Positions 52,287 through 60,828 of a stretch of 64,000 nt of DNA are shown here, piece after piece (position 1 is the first letter of the stretch; the number at the start of each line of letters is the position of its first letter). The DNA is from Acidipropionibacterium acidipropionici. Lineage in GTDB: Bacteria > Actinomycetota > Actinomycetes > Propionibacteriales > Propionibacteriaceae. Below the pieces are notes generated by a model that saw nothing but the letters and a program-made list of their open reading frames with translations, made no database searches and was not told the DNA's origin. Location: the NCBI RefSeq assembly GCF_001441165.1, contig NZ_CP013126.1:773551-837550 (forward strand). The letters run 5' to 3'. The position numbers were made by a program, and so were the translations under genes.

Positions 52287-53825
52287 ATGCCATCACCTCA
52301 GACGAAACCGTCCGGCTCCAGACCGGCTCTCGAGGCGGACCACATCTCCAGGAGCTTCGGCCCCGTCAAGGCCCTGGACGACGTGAGCTTCTCCGTCCGG
52401 CCCGGCTCGGTCCACGCCCTCATCGGAGAGAACGGCGCCGGGAAGTCCACCCTCATCAAGGTGCTCACCGGCGTCTACCAGCCCGAGACCGGAACCGTCC
52501 TCCTCCACGGCGAACCCGCCCGCTTCAACCGACCCGCCGACGCCCAGGACGCCGGAATCTCGACGGTCTACCAGGAGGTGAATCTCATCCCGAAGCTGTC
52601 GATCGCCCGCAACGTGTACCTCGGCCGCGAGCCGCGCACCAAGCTGGGCCTCATCGGCACCCGCACCATGGACCGCAAGGCCCAGGAGGTGCTCGACGGC
52701 TTCGGACTCCACGTCGACGTCACCGCCGAGGCCGACGTCGTCATCATGGACGAGCCCACCAGCTCCCTGGAGCGCCGCGAGGTCGAGACCCTCTTCGCCA
52801 TCGTCCGCCGACTGCGCGACGCCGGCAAGGCCCTCATCTTCGTCTCCCACCGGCTCGACGAGCTGTGGGAGGTCTGCGACGACCTCACCGTCCTGCGCGA
52901 CGGCCGCGTCGTCCACACCGGCACCATGGCCGAACTCGACCGGCGCCGCCTCATCTCGCTGATGCTCGGCCGAGACATCGAGGAGGTCGCCCACCAGGGC
53001 GCCACCAGCTTCGAACGCTCCGACACCGCCGCCGAGACGGCCCCCAAGCTCACCGTCAAGGGGCTCAACGTCACCGGCCGGCTCCACGACGTCTCCCTGT
53101 CCGTGCGCCCCGGTGAGGTCCTCGGCCTGGCCGGGCTGCTCGGCGCCGGACGCTCCGAGACCGTCAAGGCCATCTACGGCGCCCTGGCCACCACCTCCAG
53201 CGAGGTCGAGGTGGACGGTCAGAAGGTGCGCCGCAACTCGATCCACTCCGCCATGGACGCCGGCATCGCGATGCTCTCGGAGGACCGCAAGGCCGAGGGG
53301 ATCATCCCCGACCTCACCGTCCGCGAGAACATCATGATCGCCGTACCCAAGAAGGTCTCGCGGTTCGGCGTCATCTCGGCGGCCAAGAGCCGCAAGCTCG
53401 TCGAGGAGTACATCGACCGGCTCCACATCAAGGTCTCCGGGCCCGAACAGCTCGCCTCCGAGCTGTCGGGCGGCAACCAGCAGAAGGTCCTGCTGGCCCG
53501 CTGGCTCGCCACCGACCCGAAGGTGCTGCTGCTCGACGAACCCACCCGCGGCATCGACGTCGGCGCCAAGGCCGAGGTGCAGCAGCTCATCGACGACCTG
53601 GCCGCCAGAGGCTACGCCGTCGTCCTCATCTCCTCGGAGACCGAGGAGATCGCCGACGGCTCCGACCGCGCCATCGTCCTTCGCGACGGACGCATCGACG
53701 GAGAACTCGCCGGCGAGGAGCTCACCAACCAGCGCCTCCTGCAGGTGCTCGTCGGCACCGACACCGCACAACCGAGCACCGACCAGCAGAAAGCCGACCA
53801 GACCGGGGAGGCGACAGGACAGTGA
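52287..53825 (+). CDS. Sugar ABC importer ATPase (RbsA/YtfR type) lacking the first signature motif
   Basis: The 512-residue protein has two nucleotide-binding domains. The first shows Walker A GENGAGKST (47-55), Q-loop VYQEVN and Walker B VVIMDEPTSSL. The roughly 22 residues that should precede it, carrying the signature LS..QQMVEIA helix, are absent: FGLHVDVTAE is joined directly to ADVVIMDEP near residue 148. The second domain has a degenerate A-site (GLLGAGRSE), signature LSGGNQQKV (about 392) and Walker B LLLDEPTRGID. The deletion is in frame. Import would be expected to fail or be weak. Stop overlaps the permease start (TGATG). Confidence 0.85.
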   Translation: MPSPQTKPSGSRPALEADHISRSFGPVKALDDVSFSVRPGSVHALIGENGAGKSTLIKVLTGVYQPETGTVLLHGEPARFNRPADAQDAGISTVYQEVNLIPKLSIARNVYLGREPRTKLGLIGTRTMDRKAQEVLDGFGLHVDVTAEADVVIMDEPTSSLERREVETLFAIVRRLRDAGKALIFVSHRLDELWEVCDDLTVLRDGRVVHTGTMAELDRRRLISLMLGRDIEEVAHQGATSFERSDTAAETAPKLTVKGLNVTGRLHDVSLSVRPGEVLGLAGLLGAGRSETVKAIYGALATTSSEVEVDGQKVRRNSIHSAMDAGIAMLSEDRKAEGIIPDLTVRENIMIAVPKKVSRFGVISAAKSRKLVEEYIDRLHIKVSGPEQLASELSGGNQQKVLLARWLATDPKVLLLDEPTRGIDVGAKAEVQQLIDDLAARGYAVVLISSETEEIADGSDRAIVLRDGRIDGELAGEELTNQRLLQVLVGTDTAQPSTDQQKADQTGEATGQ

Positions 53826-54895
53826 TGACAGACAGTTCCGTGACATCGGACAGGCCGCTGGCCAACGGCCCAGGATCGAAGAGCCCAGGGTCGAAGAGCT
53901 CAGGGCCGAAGAGCTCAGGGCCGAAGAGGGCCACTCCCCCGCCCGAGGAGTCCCCCGCCAAGAAGTCCTCCCCGGGAGTCATGACCTGGATCTCCAAGTA
54001 CGGCGTCTACGTCGCCCTGGTGGTCCTCTTCCTGCTCAACATGGCCATCACCGACCACTTCATGACGGCGTCCAACCTGCGCCTCCAGCTCATCCAGACC
54101 GCCCCGACCCTCATCGTGGCGATGGGCATGGCGATGGTGATCGGCACCAAGGGCATCGACCTGTCGGTCGGCGCCGTGATGGCCCTCTCGGCCGCCGTCG
54201 TCCCGCTCTACATCGGCTACGGCTCGGCCGCCGCGATCCTCATCGGGCTGCTCTTCGGCGTCCTGTGCGGCCTCTTCGCCGGGTTCCTGGTCGCCGTCGT
54301 CGGCCTCCAGCCCATCGTCGCCACACTGTCGGTGATGATCGGCGGACGAGGCCTGGCCAACGTCATCGCCGGATCGATCAAGACCATCAATGACCCCGGC
54401 GTCGTCGCCCTGGGCACCGAGTCCCTGCTCGGCATCCCCTACTCGGTCCTGATCGGCCTCATGGTGGTGCTCATCGTCGCCTTCCTGGTGCGCCGCACCA
54501 CATTCGGGCTCAACGTCGAGTCGATCGGCGCCAACCAGCTCGCCACCAAGCTCGCCGGCGTGCGCATCGGTGCGGTGCTGCTGACGGTCTACGCGATCAA
54601 CGGCCTGCTCTCGGCCCTGTCCGGCATCATCGTCGCCGCCCGCACCCAGGCCTCCGATCCCAAGACCGTCGGCCTGCAGATGGAGATGGACGCCATCGCG
54701 GCCGTCGTCATCGGCGGCACATCCCTCAACGGCGGCAAGGTGAGAATCCTCGGCACGGTGGCCGGCGCCCTGCTGATGCAGCTCATCACGGCCACCCTCG
54801 TCTCGCACAACGCGCCCGACTCGATGGCGCAGATGGTGGAGGCGGTCGTCATCATCGCCGCCGTCTTCACCCAGGTCGGAAGGCGGAAGTCATGA
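53825..54895 (+). CDS. Sugar ABC importer permease (YtfT/RbsC type)
   Basis: ATG 53825 shares its A with the ATPase stop. The 356-residue protein begins with a hydrophilic tail containing four 5-residue repeats (GSKSP, GSKSS, GPKSS, GPKRA) encoded by 15-bp tandem repeats at about 53872-53931. The body is a RbsC-type permease of about ten membrane segments with the hallmark IGTKGIDLSVGAVMALSA and AVVIGGTSLNGGKV. It pairs with the next permease, as in the four-gene ytfQRT-yjfF galactofuranose importer. Confidence 0.87.
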   Translation: MTDSSVTSDRPLANGPGSKSPGSKSSGPKSSGPKRATPPPEESPAKKSSPGVMTWISKYGVYVALVVLFLLNMAITDHFMTASNLRLQLIQTAPTLIVAMGMAMVIGTKGIDLSVGAVMALSAAVVPLYIGYGSAAAILIGLLFGVLCGLFAGFLVAVVGLQPIVATLSVMIGGRGLANVIAGSIKTINDPGVVALGTESLLGIPYSVLIGLMVVLIVAFLVRRTTFGLNVESIGANQLATKLAGVRIGAVLLTVYAINGLLSALSGIIVAARTQASDPKTVGLQMEMDAIAAVVIGGTSLNGGKVRILGTVAGALLMQLITATLVSHNAPDSMAQMVEAVVIIAAVFTQVGRRKS

Positions 54896-55968
54896 GTTCC
54901 ACATCTGTTGAGTCCACCGCCGTCAAGGCCCAGCGGCCGGGCAACCTGGCCCAGACCCTGCGATTCGCCCAGCGCAACGGCTCCTGGGTGGTGCTGGTAC
55001 TCATGGTCATCGTCATGGCGCTGGCCTTCGACGGCTTCCTCACCGGCTCGAACCTCGGCCAGATCGCCCGCCAGGCCTCCTTCTACGCGCCCCTGGCGCT
55101 GGGGCTGACCTTCGTCATCTTCACCGGCGGGATCGACCTGTCCATCGGGTCCCTCTACGCCCTCGGCGGGGTACTGGCCGCATGGGCCTCCTCGGCCGGG
55201 TTCATCCCGGCCCTGCTGGCCCCCCTGGTGGTCTGCGGAGTCATCGGACTGGTGCAGGGCATGATCGTCGCCGGCACCAGGATCCCCGCCTTCATCGTCA
55301 CCCTGGCAGGCATGATGTTCGCCCGCGGACTCGTGCTGTTCATCACCGACGAGGGGTCGGTCACCCACCACGTCGCCGCCGACTCGGGCTTCAAGTCCCT
55401 GGCCAACGGCAACATCCTGGGCATCGGCAATACGGTGTGGCTGGTGGTGATCCTGTTCATCATCGGGGTCGTGGTCTCCAAGCGCACCTCCTACGGCGTC
55501 ACCCTGCTGGCCATCGGAGGCCAGGAGGACGCCGCCCGGCTGATGGGCCTTCCCGTCAAGCGGTCCCTGCTCATCGCCCACACCGTCTCGGGGATGCTGG
55601 CCGGCTTCGCCGGTGCGCTGACCGCCTCGTACACCGGGTCGGGAGTCACCACCCTGGGCGTCGGCCTCGAGCTCACCGCGATCTCCGCGGTGGTGCTCGG
55701 CGGCACGATGCTCACCGGCGGGTCCGGAACGATCATCGGGTCGCTGGCAGGCATCACGATCCTGCAGCTCGTCGCCAACCTCATCAACCGGCTCGGGCTG
55801 TCCAACTCCAACTGGCAGTCGGTCGTCAACGGCGTCCTGCTGGTGGTGGTGGCGGTGGTCCAGACCTACCTGTCGAGGATGCAGGCCCGCAACAAGGGCG
55901 ACGCCGCCACGGCCCAGGAGGCCGCCAAGGACGCCCCGGAGCCAGAACCCGCGGTACCGGGGCTCTGA
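54892..55968 (+). CDS. Sugar ABC importer permease (YjfF/RbsC type)
   Basis: The ATG overlaps the preceding stop (ATGA). This 358-residue second permease has FTGGIDLSIGSLYALGGVLA, membrane segments throughout, and AISAVVLGGTMLTGGSGTIIG near the C-terminus, all typical of the RbsC/YjfF family. The C-terminal tail is acidic and proline-rich (PEPEPAVPGL). Two different permeases in one operon distinguish Ytf-type from ribose-type importers. Confidence 0.87.
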   Translation: MSSTSVESTAVKAQRPGNLAQTLRFAQRNGSWVVLVLMVIVMALAFDGFLTGSNLGQIARQASFYAPLALGLTFVIFTGGIDLSIGSLYALGGVLAAWASSAGFIPALLAPLVVCGVIGLVQGMIVAGTRIPAFIVTLAGMMFARGLVLFITDEGSVTHHVAADSGFKSLANGNILGIGNTVWLVVILFIIGVVVSKRTSYGVTLLAIGGQEDAARLMGLPVKRSLLIAHTVSGMLAGFAGALTASYTGSGVTTLGVGLELTAISAVVLGGTMLTGGSGTIIGSLAGITILQLVANLINRLGLSNSNWQSVVNGVLLVVVAVVQTYLSRMQARNKGDAATAQEAAKDAPEPEPAVPGL

Positions 55969-55971
55969 GCG

Positions 55972-56047
55972 TCCAACGATCACTCGCGCGAGGCCCCGGT
56001 TGCGACGGCCCACACCGCCGTAACCGGCCTCGCGCGAGTGATCGTCG
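55972..56047. terminator. Long GC hairpin after the importer operon
   Basis: CGATCACTCGCGCGAGGC (from 55977) pairs with GCCTCGCGCGAGTGATCG (to 56044), extended inside by CCGGTT/AACCGG. It starts 3-8 bp after the permease stop. No U-tract. Probably ends or stabilises the importer mRNA before the glycosidase gene. Confidence 0.6.
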
Positions 56048-56102
56048 GCGGGACACACAACTCAATACCGAGGATCACCGTCGATTCCCGAGGGGGGAAC
56101 AC

Positions 56103-59100
56103 ATGAGACGACACCGACTACCGGCCGCTGCACTTGTCAGCCTGGCCATGATCGCAACATCCTTCTCAGCGACCGCGCCCGCGGCCCGCGCCGACGACCC
56201 GAGCCCGACACCGACAACCACGCCCACACCGAGCAGCTCGCCCTCCGCGACCGCCTCGGCCCATGCCGGCCTCCAGGCCGACTACTACCTGCTCAACGCC
56301 GACTTCACCTTCGGCGCCCACAAGGCCACCGTGGTGGAGCAGAACCTCAACGTCGCCAACATGGTGCCGAACTACCAGCGCTATGCCGGCGTCAAGGAAC
56401 GTGCCGGAGTGCGCTGGACCGGTGCCCTCCAGGTGCCGACCACCGGGGCCTACACCTTCACCGCCACCGGCGACAACGGCTTCCGGATGTGGGTGGACGG
56501 CGTCCAGGTCTTCGACTGGTGGGTCGATCAGTGGGACCAGCCCCAGACCTCGAAGTCCATCCAGCTGACCGCCGGGACCCACGACTTCAAGTTCGAGCAG
56601 TTCCAGAACAACGGCGGCGCCAACATCAAGCTCGAATGGGCCGGCCCCGGGATCGCCAGGCAGGTCATCCCCGCCTCGGCCTTCCAGCTGCCCTCCAGCT
56701 ATGACGGGGAGTGGGCCGATATCGCGGTCGCCGAGACCGGAAAGACCCTCACCGCAGACTTCGACTCGGACCTGTCGGGATCGGTCGATCCCTCCCAGCT
56801 GACCGTCCTGGGCGACGGCACCGCCCTGCCGGTCTCCTCGGCCAGCATCTCGGGCAAGCGCCTCACCGTGACCATGGAGGCCGCGATCCAGAAGGGCGTC
56901 CAGGTGCGCCTGGCCTACAACGGCAAGGGCACCCTCGCCGCCGGCGGCACCGCCGTCAAGGCCTTCGACCTGCCGGCCACCAACGGGTCGAGCTACCGGA
57001 TGTCCACCCCCTGGGCCTCCAAGGTCGACAAGAACAACCCGCTTCCCGAGTACCCGCGCCCCAACCTGGTGCGCACCCAGTGGAAGAACCTCAACGGGCA
57101 GTGGGGCCTGGCCACCCTCGGCAAGGACGCCACCGCACCCGTCAACACCTCGGGGGCCGACTACAAGGAGAAGGTCACCGTCCCCTACGCGCTCGAATCC
57201 ACCCTCTCGGGGATCGGACGCCATGAGGACCACTTCGCCTACCGTCGCACCTTCACGGTGCCCGCGTCCTGGCGGATCGGGACCCACCAGCGCCTCAACA
57301 TCAACTTCGGCGCGGTGGACTACGACGCCACCATCTACGTCAACGGCAAGCAGATCGCCCATCACACCGGCGGCTACGAGGCCTTCACCGCAGACGCCAC
57401 CGACGCCCTGAGGAGCGGCACCAACGAGCTCGTCGTCAAGGTGACCGACACCACCGGCGACCAGCCCCGCGGCAAGCAGACCCCCAACCCGTCGGGCATC
57501 TTCTACACCCCGGCGTCGGGCATCTGGCAGACCGTGTGGATGGAGCCCACCCCCGCGGCGTCGATCGACAACGTCGCCTACCGCACCGACCTGGCCAAGA
57601 GCCAGCTCCAGGTGCAGGCGACCGGCACGAAGCTCGCCGGCCAGAAGGTCACTGTGACCGTGCGCGACGGGCACCGGGTGGTCGGCCGGGCCGCCGCCAA
57701 GGCCGGCGACTGGGCCGATGTCACCATCGCCCGCCCGCACCTGTGGAGCCCCGACGATCCGCACCTCTACAACGTCACCCTCCAGTCCGGGTCGGACGTC
57801 GTGAGCAGCTACGCCGGGATGCGCACTGTCTCGATCGGCAAGGTCAACGGAGTCAACAAGATCCTGCTCAACGGCCGCCAGACCTTCCTGCTGTCGACCC
57901 TCGACCAGGGCTACTGGCCCGATGGCGTCTACACCGCCCCGACCGATGAGGCCCTGAAGTGGGACATCACGCAGACCCGCGAGTTCGGCTTCAACACCAT
58001 CCGCAAGCACATCAAGGTGGAGCCGGCCCGCTGGTACTACGAGGCCGACCGTCAGGGCATGCTGGTGTGGCAGGACATCCCCGCCAACAACGGCGGAAAC
58101 GCCACCCAGGCGTCGCGCGACCAGTTCAACGCGGAGCTCTCCGAGATCGTCAAGCAGCACTCCTGGAGCACGTCGATCATCGGCTACATCCCGATGAACG
58201 AGGGCTGGGGCGAGTGGAGCAAGGAGGGTACCGCCGAACTGGCGGCCACCATCAAGAAGCTCGACCCGAGCCGACTGGTCAACGCCCACTCCGGCGTCAA
58301 CTGCTGCAACTCGCACGGCGACTCCGGTGCCGGTGACGTCATCGACTGGCACATGTACACCGGACCGGCCTTCCCCTCCCCCGACGCGAAGAGGGCGGCC
58401 ATCGACGGCGAGCACGGCGGGTTCTCCCTGTCGATCCCCGGCCATGTGTGGCCCGGCGGATCGGTGAACCCCTACGGCGAGGTGCCCGACTCCTCGGCTC
58501 TGACGGCCGCCTACGTCAAGAACACCGCCGCCCTGGTGAGGGCCGCCGGCAGCAACCTGTCCGGCTCGGTCTACACCCAGACGACCGACGTCGAGGGCGA
58601 GGTCAACGGCCTGTGGACCTACGACCGCCAGGTGCAGAAGATGGACAAGGCCAAGGTGCGCGCCGCCAATGAGCAGGTGATCCGCGCCGGCTCCGGGGCG
58701 GCGACCAGCCACAAGCCGGTAGGCGGCAAGGAGGGCGTCGCCGGATGGTCGATGGACGAGGGGTCGGGCACGATCGCCAAGGACTCCACGAAGTTCGACA
58801 ACACCCTGTACCTGGGTGACGGCGTCACCTGGGGCACCGGCGCCAATGGCTCCGGCCGCTCGCTGACCCTGGCCGGAAAGCAGTCGGCCCAGACCACCGT
58901 CAAGCAGCTCGACACCACGGCCAGCTACTCGGTCTCCAGCTGGGTGAAGCTGGACAAGCTACCCGCCCAGGGCGCCTACTCCACCTTCGTGAGCGCCGAC
59001 GGGGCCGACGGGAAGAGCTCCTTCTTCCTGCAGTACGGCAACCAGGCCGAGATCAACGGGTTCGCGTTCTCCTTCGCCGGCGGCCCCCGCGCCGTGGCGT

Positions 59101-59360
59101 CGATGACCGCGGAGACGGGGAAGTGGTACCACCTGGTGGGTGTGCGCGACGCCGAGACCCAGCAGCTGAAGCTCTACCTCGACGGCAAGCTCGTCAGCAC
59201 GGTGGACGCTCACGGAGCCTCGCCGAGCACCGGCATCGTGGCCCTGGGCCGCGGCCAGTGGGAGGGCAACTCGGTGGACTACCTCACCGGCGGCCTCGAC
59301 GGCACCCGGATCTGGGACCGTGCGCTGACCGATGCGGAGGTGGCGGCGCTGGTGAAATGA
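56103..59360 (+). CDS. Secreted multidomain GH2 glycosidase (PA14-GH2-LamG)
   Basis: ATG 56103 follows GAGGGGGG; the upstream open frame is a shadow of the permease. The 1085-residue protein has a Sec signal, a Pro/Thr/Ser linker (35-55), a PA14 carbohydrate-binding domain (GLQADYYLLNADF ... FTATGDNGFRMWVDGVQVFDWW, about 55-195), GH2 jelly-roll and Ig-like domains (about 330-600), a TIM barrel with acid/base Glu in PMNEGWGEW (about 700) and likely nucleophile in AIDGEHGGF (about 765), and a LamG/concanavalin domain (880-1085). GH2 members are beta-galactosidases, glucuronidases or mannosidases. Next to a Ytf-like importer, it may free galactofuranose-type sugars outside the cell. Confidence 0.88.
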   Translation: MRRHRLPAAALVSLAMIATSFSATAPAARADDPSPTPTTTPTPSSSPSATASAHAGLQADYYLLNADFTFGAHKATVVEQNLNVANMVPNYQRYAGVKERAGVRWTGALQVPTTGAYTFTATGDNGFRMWVDGVQVFDWWVDQWDQPQTSKSIQLTAGTHDFKFEQFQNNGGANIKLEWAGPGIARQVIPASAFQLPSSYDGEWADIAVAETGKTLTADFDSDLSGSVDPSQLTVLGDGTALPVSSASISGKRLTVTMEAAIQKGVQVRLAYNGKGTLAAGGTAVKAFDLPATNGSSYRMSTPWASKVDKNNPLPEYPRPNLVRTQWKNLNGQWGLATLGKDATAPVNTSGADYKEKVTVPYALESTLSGIGRHEDHFAYRRTFTVPASWRIGTHQRLNINFGAVDYDATIYVNGKQIAHHTGGYEAFTADATDALRSGTNELVVKVTDTTGDQPRGKQTPNPSGIFYTPASGIWQTVWMEPTPAASIDNVAYRTDLAKSQLQVQATGTKLAGQKVTVTVRDGHRVVGRAAAKAGDWADVTIARPHLWSPDDPHLYNVTLQSGSDVVSSYAGMRTVSIGKVNGVNKILLNGRQTFLLSTLDQGYWPDGVYTAPTDEALKWDITQTREFGFNTIRKHIKVEPARWYYEADRQGMLVWQDIPANNGGNATQASRDQFNAELSEIVKQHSWSTSIIGYIPMNEGWGEWSKEGTAELAATIKKLDPSRLVNAHSGVNCCNSHGDSGAGDVIDWHMYTGPAFPSPDAKRAAIDGEHGGFSLSIPGHVWPGGSVNPYGEVPDSSALTAAYVKNTAALVRAAGSNLSGSVYTQTTDVEGEVNGLWTYDRQVQKMDKAKVRAANEQVIRAGSGAATSHKPVGGKEGVAGWSMDEGSGTIAKDSTKFDNTLYLGDGVTWGTGANGSGRSLTLAGKQSAQTTVKQLDTTASYSVSSWVKLDKLPAQGAYSTFVSADGADGKSSFFLQYGNQAEINGFAFSFAGGPRAVASMTAETGKWYHLVGVRDAETQQLKLYLDGKLVSTVDAHGASPSTGIVALGRGQWEGNSVDYLTGGLDGTRIWDRALTDAEVAALVK

Positions 59361-59409
59361 GGTGCGAAGTGACCGGTGACGGGGCCCTCGTGGCCCCCAC
59401 CGCCTGATC

Positions 59410-59495
59410 GCAGTAGCCGAGAATCCCGCTCAACGGGGTATGTCGTCCCAGCCGAGACGCACAGGCCCGTCGAGCGGGATTCTCGTCGTACTGGC
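59410..59495. terminator. Hairpin between convergent GH2 and FN3-protein genes
   Basis: GAGAATCCCGCTCAACGGG (to 59437) pairs with CCCGTCGAGCGGGATTCTC (from 59466) with one mismatch, with weaker outer pairing GCAGTA...TACTGGC. It sits between convergent stops and can serve both strands. Confidence 0.55.
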
Positions 59496-59503
59496 GACGA
59501 GGA

Positions 59504-60551
59504 TCAGGCCGGGACCGAGGAGGATTCGCCGCTGGGAGAGCCGGACCCCGTGGCCCCGCCGGTCGGGGTGTCACCTGTGGGGCCCGGGCTGCTGCTCGTC
59601 GGGCCCGGGTATCTGTCGGGCTGCGAGGGGGTGGAGGACGGGGATGAGGCCCTGGACGTCGTGGGCCGGCTGGACTGCACGTCGGAGGACCGGGTCGGGG
59701 CCGGCGTGTCGGTGGGGGTCTTCTCCGAGCCCCCCCGAGCTCTGCGCGGTCGTGGGAGCGGTGGTCGGGTGAGTGGGTGTGCTGACCGGGGAGGAGGGCT
59801 CGCTGGGGGTCGGGGTCTCGAAGGGGCTCGAGGGGCCGGTGGACGGGGAGGTGCTGCCGGATCCGCCGGATCCCGAGCCCCCGGATCCGCCCGGGGTGGA
59901 GGGACGGGACCCGGATCCGCTGCCGCCGCCCGTGTTCCCGGAGCCCTCACCGTCGCCCTCGCTGGAGGTCGGCGTCCGCCCCGGGTTCCGCGAGCCGCGG
60001 TCGCCCGGATCCGAGGTCTTCCCCGAGCCCGAGGTGGAGACGCCGGGGCCGGCCTCGCCGCCATCGCCGCCGGTGGGAGTGGTCTTCGGGGCGGAGTCGT
60101 CGGGCCGGTTCTGCGGCACCGAGGAGGGGGTGATGGTCAGGGAGGCCGGGGCGCTGTACATGCCCGCCGCGCTCACCGCCCGCACTGTGATGACGGCCCG
60201 CGTGGCGTCGAGCCACGGGTAGCTGAACCTCTCCACCCCGACGCGCTTGGTGGGCCCGTTCTGCACCGAGACCTCGTAGAGGGAGGTGACGTCGGTGTCG
60301 CCCGCGTTCCACACGATCGTGAAGCTCGAGCTGTTCGTGGCCGCCAGACGGATGTTGCGCACCTGGGAGGGGGCCGGGGAGTCGCCCCCGTCCTGGCCGC
60401 TGGTGGTCCTCGAGGACAGCGGAGGTGCCCCCGTCTCCCCGGCCACACCGTGATCGCTGACGTCGCGCGTCCCGATTGCGACAGCGCTCGCCACACCGGC
60501 TATCCCGATGGTGATAGCCGCTGCAATCGTCAGGATCCAGCGCGGTTTCAC
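59504..60551 (-). pseudogene. Membrane-anchored FN3/PTS-rich surface protein, frameshift at a G7 tract
   Basis: ATG 60551 opens with a signal-anchor (WILTIAAAITIGIAGVASAVAI), followed by a fibronectin-type-III-like domain (QVRNIRLAATNSSSFTIVWN, DATRAVITVRAVSAAGMYSAP, about 65-150) and a long Gly/Ser/Pro/Thr tail. The current frame loses its PTS character after AQSSGG and runs to 59571. The neighbouring frame keeps it (SEKTPTDTPAPTRSS ... SGESSSVPA) and stops at 59504. The switch is at seven C on the plus strand (59730-59736); six would join them. Either a phase-variable tract or a sequencing error. Adhesin-like or cell-wall role is inferred from composition. Confidence 0.65.
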
Positions 60552-60828
60552 TGTGCCAGTGTAAGCAGACGAGAGCTCAGAATCACGTTTATCTCACTCT
60601 CAGCTTGATCTCAGGACCCGGAGAAAACCCTTATGGATGGCCCTGTGACAGGCCCCGAACCTGAGGATGACAGGCTTTTTCGTCTCAGGATCCGTAATCG
60701 CGATGGCTCTGCCGAGAGCTCCGACACGCCGGGAAATCACAGGCGTGTGCAGTAATTCACACACTCCGCCCAGGGAGTGGCCGGGCCGATCGAGAGGCCC
60801 GGCCGGCGGGCCGGGAGCGTCCCGGGTA

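Noticed and set aside
56166-58712. 848-codon minus-strand frame opposite the GH2 gene
   Set aside because: Antisense shadow; composition typical of reverse-strand reading of high-GC coding DNA.
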